This document shows positions 58,984 to 64,000 of a stretch of DNA of 64,000 nucleotides, piece by piece (the stretch's first letter is position 1; each line of letters starts with the position of its first letter). Where the stretch lies: the NCBI RefSeq assembly GCF_009696685.2, contig NZ_CP102357.1, forward strand, positions 1 through 64,000. The letters run 5' to 3'. This DNA is from Paracoccus sp. SMMA_5_TC. GTDB taxonomy: Bacteria > Pseudomonadota > Alphaproteobacteria > Rhodobacterales > Rhodobacteraceae. Both the position numbers and the translations under genes were made by a program. The notes under the pieces were generated by a model, which saw only the letters and a program-made list of their open reading frames with translations, was not told where the DNA came from and did not search any database.

Positions 58984-60633
58984 TCACGCAGCGGCCGGCC
59001 GGCGCCACATGGCGCGGCGGAATCGGCCCGCCACGAAGGCGGTATCGGTCAGACTGGCATTTCCGGCAGGATTCGCGCCAGTGACATGAAAGTCGCTGAA
59101 GGCCGCCGACTGATTGACATAGATATTGCCGGTCAGGTTCACGGACAGGTTCACCCCCGCCGCCGCAAAGGCACGGGCGGCGCGGGCAATGCGCGCCTCG
59201 TCGGTGTCATAAAGCGCGGCGGTGATCGCCCCCTTGCGGCGGGCAAGCTCGGCGGCGCGGCGGATTCCGGTATCGGCATCGGCCACGGTGATGACAAAGG
59301 CGATGGGGCCGAAACATTCCTCTTCGGCCAGAGGATCGCCGTCGTTCAGCGCCAGGATCAGCGGCGTGGCGGTCCGCCCCTGCCCCACGGGCGCCGAATC
59401 GCGCAGGATGCGACCGCGGCCGCGCACGGTCTCGATTCGCGCCAGGGTGGCCGGGTTGGCAATGGCGCCGCAGACGCCGGCGGCGCGGGCGGGGTCGGAC
59501 AGCAGATCATTGACCGCCTGGGCCAAGGCGCGGCCGACCTGATCGGGGCTCTGATGGCCCTGATCGGTGTCGATGCCCGACTGCGGCACATAGATGTTCT
59601 GCGGCGCGGTGCACATCTGGCCCGAATACAGCGCCAGCGAGAATGCCAGATTGGCGCACATGCCGGCGAAGTCGTCGGTCGCAGCGATGGTGACGGTGTT
59701 CACGCCCGCCTCTTCGCTGAAGATCTGCGCCTGGGTCGCATGTTCGCGCAGCCAGTTCCCGAAACCGTTCGAGCCGGTATAATCGATCAGCCGCACCGCC
59801 GGGTCTGTGGCCAGCCGCTTGGTGATCTCCGCCCCCGGCCGATCGACGGCCAGCAGCACCGAATCGGCGGGCAAGCCGGCCTCGACCAGAACCTCGCGCA
59901 GGCAGCGCACCGCCAGGGCCAGCGGAAGGATCGCGGCCGGGTGCGGCTTGACGATCACCGGGTTACCGGTCGCCAGGCTGGCAAAGATGCCCGAATAGCT
60001 GTTCCAGGTCGGAAAGGTGTTGCAGCCGATGGCCAGCGACACACCGACCGGCACGATTGCCCAGTGCTTTTCAAGAACGATGGGCGCGGCCTTGCCCTGC
60101 GGTTTTTCCCAGCGCGCTTGCGGGGCAAAGCGGGTCATCTCGTCCCAGGCCATGGCCACCGCCTCGAGCGCGCGGTCCTGGGCATGGGGCCCGCCGGCCT
60201 GAAACGCCATGGCGAAGGCCTGGCCGGTGGTGTGCATGACCGCATTGGCCATCAGGAAGCTGTCGCGATTCAGCCGCACCAGCGCCTCGATACAGGCGCC
60301 GACGCGCTGTTCGGGGCTGGCCTCGGCCAGGGCGGGGGCGGCGGCCAGCGCGGCGGCGATCAGCGAATCAGGCTCGGCCGCCGGATAGGTGATGTTCAGC
60401 GCGCCACCAAAGGGCGAGATCTCGGTGCCCAGCCGCCCCTGCTGCGGGTGTCCGGGCAGGTCGAATTCCTGGCCGCGCAGCGCGGCAAAGCCCGCGGCAC
60501 CATCCTCGCGCGCCGATTCGCCATAGATTTTGCCGCTGGGAACTTCAGGGAATGGTGTCCAGAAGCCGCGATTGTGCAATGCTTGCACAGCCGCATCCAG
60601 CATTGGCCGATGGCGTTCGAAAAAGCCGGTCAA
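58984..60633 (-). CDS. paaN: Phenylacetate degradation protein PaaN (aldehyde dehydrogenase family)
   Basis: Aldehyde-dehydrogenase-fold protein of 549 residues. The N-terminal FFERHRPMLDAAVQALHNRGFWTPFPEVPSGKIYGE is specific to PaaN. It has NTFPTWNSYSGIFASLATGNPVIVKPHP and the nucleophile region LYSGQMCTAPQNIYVP. It likely oxidises the open-chain semialdehyde after ring cleavage, the job of PaaZ dehydrogenase elsewhere. The start codon is TTG at 60633, preceded by GGGAGGACG. It heads the operon paaN-livJHMGF-fadJ and is divergent from paaG. Confidence 0.92.
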   Translation of the reverse strand: MTGFFERHRPMLDAAVQALHNRGFWTPFPEVPSGKIYGESAREDGAAGFAALRGQEFDLPGHPQQGRLGTEISPFGGALNITYPAAEPDSLIAAALAAAPALAEASPEQRVGACIEALVRLNRDSFLMANAVMHTTGQAFAMAFQAGGPHAQDRALEAVAMAWDEMTRFAPQARWEKPQGKAAPIVLEKHWAIVPVGVSLAIGCNTFPTWNSYSGIFASLATGNPVIVKPHPAAILPLALAVRCLREVLVEAGLPADSVLLAVDRPGAEITKRLATDPAVRLIDYTGSNGFGNWLREHATQAQIFSEEAGVNTVTIAATDDFAGMCANLAFSLALYSGQMCTAPQNIYVPQSGIDTDQGHQSPDQVGRALAQAVNDLLSDPARAAGVCGAIANPATLARIETVRGRGRILRDSAPVGQGRTATPLILALNDGDPLAEEECFGPIAFVITVADADTGIRRAAELARRKGAITAALYDTDEARIARAARAFAAAGVNLSVNLTGNIYVNQSAAFSDFHVTGANPAGNASLTDTAFVAGRFRRAMWRRPAAA

Positions 60634-60665
60634 AGCGTCCTCCCTCGCTTGATGAGAATATCATT

Positions 60666-60677
60666 GACCGGCCGGTC
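60666..60677. promoter_or_regulatory. Palindrome in the paaN/paaG divergent promoter, likely PaaR operator
   Basis: GACCGGCCGGTC is a perfect 12-bp palindrome, with AAACCGACCGG-type flanks on the minus strand. It lies centrally in the 104-bp gap between the two divergent paa operons. Many TetR regulators of acyl-CoA pathways bind ACCGACCGGT-like words. The TetR gene (paaR) is at the end of the plus-strand operon. Confidence 0.55.
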
Positions 60678-60737
60678 GGTTTATGCAACAAAAAAATGCA
60701 AGGGGAGCCCGCAACCTGCGGGAAGGGGAGCTGAAAC

Positions 60738-61526
60738 ATGACGGAAACCGTCCTGAAGTCTGTAACCGATGGCGTTCTGACACTGACGCTGAACCGGCCG
60801 GACAAGTTGAATGCCTTCAACACCGACATGCATCTGGCGCTGCAATCCGGGTTGCAGAACGCGCACCAGGACAGCGCGATTCGCGCCGTTCTGCTGACTG
60901 GGGCGGGGCGCGGCTTCTGCGCCGGTCAGGATCTGGGCGATCGCGATCCGCGCAAGGCGAGCGAGCCGCCAGACCTGGGCCACACGCTGGAAACCTATTA
61001 CAACCCGACGATTCGGCTGATCCGCAGTCTGGACAAGCCGGTGATCTGTGCCGTGAACGGTGTGGCCGCCGGTGCAGGTGCCAATATCGCCCTGGCCTGC
61101 GATATCGTGCTGGCCGCTGTCTCGGCCAAGTTCGTGCAGGCGTTTTCCAAGATCGGACTGGTCCCGGATGCGGGCGGTTCCTGGCTGCTGACGCGCATCC
61201 TGGGCGAGCCGCGCGCCAAGGCGCTGGCATTGACGGCCGAGCCGCTGCCCGCCGCCACCGCCGCCGAATGGGGGCTGATCTGGAAGGCGGTCGCGGATGA
61301 GGAGCTGATGGACCAGGCCACGGCGCTGGCGCGCACACTGGCGGCTGGGCCGACGCTGGGGCTTGGATTGACCAAGCAGATGATCCAGGCCGCTGCGACC
61401 AACAGCCTTGACCAGCAGCTGGAACTGGAACGCCAGAACCAGCAGCGCGCCGGCCGCAGCGCCGATTATGCCGAAGGCGTCACCGCATTTCTTGAAAAAC
61501 GCAAGCCGGAGTTCCGTGGCCAATGA
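60738..61526 (+). CDS. paaG: Enoyl-CoA hydratase/isomerase PaaG
   Basis: Crotonase-fold enzyme of 262 residues. In phenylacetate catabolism PaaG isomerises the ring epoxide of phenylacetyl-CoA to an oxepin. Oxyanion-hole parts are GAGRGFCAGQDLGDRDP and NGVAAGAGANIALACDIVLA; the catalytic Asp is in FSKIGLVPDAGGSWLL. It overlaps paaI by four bases. The epoxidase genes paaABCDE are not in the window. Confidence 0.9.
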   Translation: MTETVLKSVTDGVLTLTLNRPDKLNAFNTDMHLALQSGLQNAHQDSAIRAVLLTGAGRGFCAGQDLGDRDPRKASEPPDLGHTLETYYNPTIRLIRSLDKPVICAVNGVAAGAGANIALACDIVLAAVSAKFVQAFSKIGLVPDAGGSWLLTRILGEPRAKALALTAEPLPAATAAEWGLIWKAVADEELMDQATALARTLAAGPTLGLGLTKQMIQAAATNSLDQQLELERQNQQRAGRSADYAEGVTAFLEKRKPEFRGQ

Positions 61527-61966
61527 AACCCGCATCCGAAATGACGCCGCAGGAACTGGCCGAAGCCTCGGCCAAGGCCATGTGGAACGACGACAGCGCC
61601 AGCCAGCGGCTGAACATGCGGCTGGACCATATCGCGCCGGGACAGGCCACGCTGTCCATGAACATCGGCACCGCGATGTCGAACGGCCACGGCAACTGCC
61701 ACGGCGGCTATATCTTTACCCTGGCTGACAGCGCCTTTGCCTTTGCCTGCAATACCTACAATCAGGTGACCGTCGCCCAGCACTGTTCGATCACTTATTT
61801 GATTCCCGGCCGCATCGGCGACCGGCTGACCGCTACCGCGACCGAGGTGTCACGCCGCGGCCGGTCCGGCATCTACGACGTCCGCGTCACCAACCAGAAC
61901 GGCGAGCATGTGGCCGAATTCCGTGGCCATTCGCGCACCGTCAAGGGAACCCATCTGCCGGACTGA
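61523..61966 (+). CDS. paaI: Hotdog-fold thioesterase PaaI
   Basis: Acyl-CoA thioesterase of 147 residues that rescues CoA from dead-end aromatic CoA esters. The active block is NGHGNCHGGYIFTLADSAFAFACN, with the Asp in place. The N-terminal EMTPQELAEASAKAMWNDDSASQRLNM matches PaaI. The ATGA overlap with paaG and 31-bp gap to paaK place it inside the operon. Confidence 0.92.
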   Translation: MKPASEMTPQELAEASAKAMWNDDSASQRLNMRLDHIAPGQATLSMNIGTAMSNGHGNCHGGYIFTLADSAFAFACNTYNQVTVAQHCSITYLIPGRIGDRLTATATEVSRRGRSGIYDVRVTNQNGEHVAEFRGHSRTVKGTHLPD

Positions 61967-61997
61967 GGTCCGCCACCGCGTCGCAAGGGAGGAAACC

Positions 61998-63308
61998 ATG
62001 CAAGACCTGACCCCATCCAGAAAAGACCTCGACCCGATCGAGATTGCCTCGCGCGATGAAATCGAGGCATTGCAGTTTCACCGCATGAAGCGGTCGCTGA
62101 AGCACGCTTTCGAGAACTCCCCCTTCTACCGCAAGCGCTTCATCGAGGCCGATGTCCACCCCGAGGATCTCAAGACCCTGAAGGACATCGCCAAGTTTCC
62201 CTTTACGGTGAAACAGGATCTGCGCGACACCTACCCGTTCGGCATGTTCGCGGTGCCCCAGTCCAAGCTGGTGCGCATCCACGGCTCGTCGGGGACCACG
62301 GGCAAGCCCACGGTGGTGGGCTATACCGCCGCCGACATCGACCACTGGGCCAACCTGATCGCGCGCTCGATCCGCGCCGCGGGCGGCCGGCCGGGCGACA
62401 TGGTGCACAACGCCTATGGCTATGGCCTGTTCACCGGCGGCATCGGCGCCCATTACGGGGCGGAACGGCTGGGCTGCACGGTGGTGCCGATCTCGGGCGG
62501 GATGACCGAACGTCAGGTCACGCTGATCAACGACTTCAAGCCGCGCATCATCATGGTCACCCCCAGCTACATGCTGTCGATCCTGGACGAATTCCGCCGC
62601 CAGGGCCTGGACCCGCGCGAAAGCTCGCTGGAAATCGGCATCTTCGGCGCCGAGCCCTGGACGAACGCCATGCGCCAGGAAATCGAGGAAGCCTTCAACA
62701 TGCATGCCGTGGACATCTATGGCCTCAGCGAGATCATGGGCCCCGGCGTCGCCATGGAATGTGTGGAAACCAAGGATGGGCTGCACATCTGGGAAGATCA
62801 CTTCTACCCCGAGATCATCGACCCGGTGACCGGCGAAGTGTTGCCCGATGGCGAGATGGGCGAGCTGGTCTTTACCACCCTGACCAAGGAAGCCCTGCCG
62901 ATGGTGCGCTATCGCACCCGCGACCTGACACGCATCCTGCCCGGCACCGCACGCTCGATGCGGCGCATCGAAAAGATCACCGGCCGGTCAGACGACATGA
63001 TCATCCTGCGCGGCGTCAACGTCTTTCCGACCCAGATCGAGGAACAGATCCTGAAATGCCAAGGACTTGCCCCGCATTTCCAGATCGAACTGAACCGCGC
63101 TGGCCGCATGGACAACATGACCGTCCATGTCGAATGCACCCCGGACATGACCGACGAGGCCGCGCGCGCCAAATCGGCCAAGGAACTGGCCCATCACATC
63201 AAGAGCGTGGTCGGCGTCTCGACCAAGGTCGAGGTCAAGGATCCCAACAGCATGGCGCGGTCGGAAGGCAAGGCCAAGCGGGTGGTCGACAACCGCCCCA
63301 AGGAGTAG
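61998..63308 (+). CDS. paaK: Phenylacetate-CoA ligase
   Basis: AMP-forming ligase of 436 residues that activates phenylacetate to phenylacetyl-CoA. The P-loop is RIHGSSGTTGKPTVVGYT (about residue 92), with IFGAEPWTNAMR, DIYGLSEIMGPGVA, and the hinge/C-terminal RSDDMIILRGVNVFPTQIEEQ. I chose the ATG at 61998, which follows AAGGGAGGAAA; longer in-frame starts overlap paaI. It is the entry enzyme of the pathway whose lower genes surround it. Confidence 0.95.
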   Translation: MQDLTPSRKDLDPIEIASRDEIEALQFHRMKRSLKHAFENSPFYRKRFIEADVHPEDLKTLKDIAKFPFTVKQDLRDTYPFGMFAVPQSKLVRIHGSSGTTGKPTVVGYTAADIDHWANLIARSIRAAGGRPGDMVHNAYGYGLFTGGIGAHYGAERLGCTVVPISGGMTERQVTLINDFKPRIIMVTPSYMLSILDEFRRQGLDPRESSLEIGIFGAEPWTNAMRQEIEEAFNMHAVDIYGLSEIMGPGVAMECVETKDGLHIWEDHFYPEIIDPVTGEVLPDGEMGELVFTTLTKEALPMVRYRTRDLTRILPGTARSMRRIEKITGRSDDMIILRGVNVFPTQIEEQILKCQGLAPHFQIELNRAGRMDNMTVHVECTPDMTDEAARAKSAKELAHHIKSVVGVSTKVEVKDPNSMARSEGKAKRVVDNRPKE

Positions 63309-63388
63309 CCCGCTGCGCAAAACCGTGCGCCTCTGCGTCACGGCATCGCACGGTCATGACAAGCGTCAGGAAAACGGTTAAGGGGGCA

Positions 63389-63411
63389 AAGGGGGCCAAT
63401 GTGCCCCCCTT
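63389..63411 (+). terminator. Terminator-like hairpin between paaK and paaR
   Basis: AAGGGGGC and GCCCCCCTT pair with one bulged C around a 6-nt loop. The following bases are not T-rich. It lies 80 bp after paaK and 51 bp before paaR, so paaR may have its own promoter or partial read-through. Confidence 0.4.
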
Positions 63412-63461
63412 GCCTGTTCGCATTTGACCCCTTGGGGCAGATTCACAGTTACGAGGATTTC

Positions 63462-64000
63462 ATGGCTCGGACACGGGCAACCGATTTCGAGGAAAAGCAG
63501 CGCGTGCTTTTGCACAGCGCTGCCGAGGTTTTTGCAGAACAGGGCATGGAAAAGGCGTCCATGGCCCAGATCGCCGCGCATGCGCAGGTGTCAAAGGCGC
63601 TGCTTTATCACTATTATCCCAGCAAGGGCGAATTGATCTTTGCCATCATCATCACCCATCTGCAGGAACTGGATACCGTCATTCAGCAAGCCGACGATCC
63701 CGGGCTGCCGCCCTCGCAGCGCTTGCGCCGGCTGGTGGGAAGCCTGCTGGAATGCTACAAGGGCGCCGACAACGAACACAAGGTCCAGCTGAATGCCACC
63801 CCGGCCCTCGCCGAGGGGCAGAAGGCCGAGATCCTGGCGATCGAACGCAGGATCGTGCGGCGTTTTGCTGCGGTGCTGCGCGAAATCAACCCGGATCTGG
63901 ACGATCCGCAGCGCCCGTTGCTGACCCCCGTCACCATGTCGTTGTTCGGCATGATGAACTGGGTCTACATGTGGTTTCGCGACGGCGGGCGCATCACGCG
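63462..64000 (+). CDS. paaR: TetR-family regulator, probable PaaR, 3' end outside window
   Basis: The first 179 residues are visible and the gene runs off the right edge. The TetR HTH is ASMAQIAAHAQVSKALLYHYYPSKGELIFAII, after the opening FEEKQRVLLHSAAEVFAEQGMEKA. The ATG at 63462 follows GAGGA. Position after paaK and the palindrome between paaN and paaG support a phenylacetyl-CoA-responsive repressor. Phenylacetate regulators of this type exist in several Proteobacteria; the ligand is inferred. Confidence 0.8.
   Translation, partial: MARTRATDFEEKQRVLLHSAAEVFAEQGMEKASMAQIAAHAQVSKALLYHYYPSKGELIFAIIITHLQELDTVIQQADDPGLPPSQRLRRLVGSLLECYKGADNEHKVQLNATPALAEGQKAEILAIERRIVRRFAAVLREINPDLDDPQRPLLTPVTMSLFGMMNWVYMWFRDGGRIT

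Noticed and set aside
1..64000. tRNA or rRNA genes, CRISPR arrays, insertion sequences, prophage, riboswitches
   Set aside because: I looked for cloverleaf arms, regular repeats, transposase or integrase motifs and known leader structures and saw none I could support. A covariance-model search would be needed to exclude small RNAs.

Overview
The window is a G+C-rich (about two thirds by eye), densely coded stretch of an alphaproteobacterial chromosome or large replicon. Gene content and codon use point to Rhodobacteraceae, most likely Paracoccus or a close relative: a minCDE operon, an Rrf2-type NsrR next to a flavohaemoglobin, a fused indolepyruvate oxidoreductase, a homogentisate cluster, and an EtfA remnant that resembles Paracoccus ETF as I remember it. 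I see no tRNA, rRNA, CRISPR array, transposase or phage gene.

Layout. 0-1.4 kb: 3' end of an adenylation / carrier / membrane-acyltransferase fusion. 1.4-5.2 kb: ferric-iron ABC transporter fbpAB / fbpC, with an inverted repeat in the divergent promoter. 5.3-7.6 kb: phospholipid genes plsC, cdsA and a YnbA-like CDP-alcohol phosphatidyltransferase. 7.6-17.7 kb: aromatic catabolism through homogentisate (MhaA/MhaB-like hydroxylase pair, MBL protein, LuxR regulator, amidase, TyrA-like dehydrogenase, MarR regulator, hmgA-fahA-maiA). 17.7-20.1 kb: pyrimidine permease and AraC regulator. 20.1-21.8 kb: nsrR / hmp with a clear NsrR operator. 22.0-23.9 kb: minCDE. 24.0-28.0 kb: Lrp regulator and arylpyruvate:ferredoxin oxidoreductase. 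28.0-31.7 kb: siderophore ABC transporter.

32.3-38.6 kb: N-methylated / hydroxylated proline catabolism (StcD/DgcA-like demethylase, two imine-reductase-type genes, proline racemase homologue, M20 hydrolase). 38.6-40.2 kb: a mosaic of three truncated genes (amino acid permease, etfA, flavin monooxygenase). 40.3-52.4 kb: a probable amine catabolic regulon. It holds a RidA-like protein, DUF1028 protein, aldehyde dehydrogenase, a TMADH-family flavoprotein whose pocket residues look like histamine dehydrogenase, an amidohydrolase, a potABCD-type transporter and a LysR regulator. The same 15-bp palindrome stands in front of the ridA operon and in the pot/lysR gap. Several genes here carry frameshifts or internal deletions. 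52.5-64 kb: phenylacetate catabolism (fadJ-like, livFGMHJ, paaN on the minus strand; paaG, paaI, paaK, paaR on the plus strand).

How it fits together. Much of the window routes aromatic amino acids and amines to central metabolism. Arylpyruvates can enter via the fused oxidoreductase as aryl-acetyl-CoA, feeding the paa genes. Hydroxyphenyl acids can enter homogentisate via the MhaAB-like hydroxylase and hmgA-maiA-fahA. Amines are handled by the 40-50 kb regulon. Two iron importers supply the iron-rich enzymes. Function calls rest on remembered family motifs; no database search was run.
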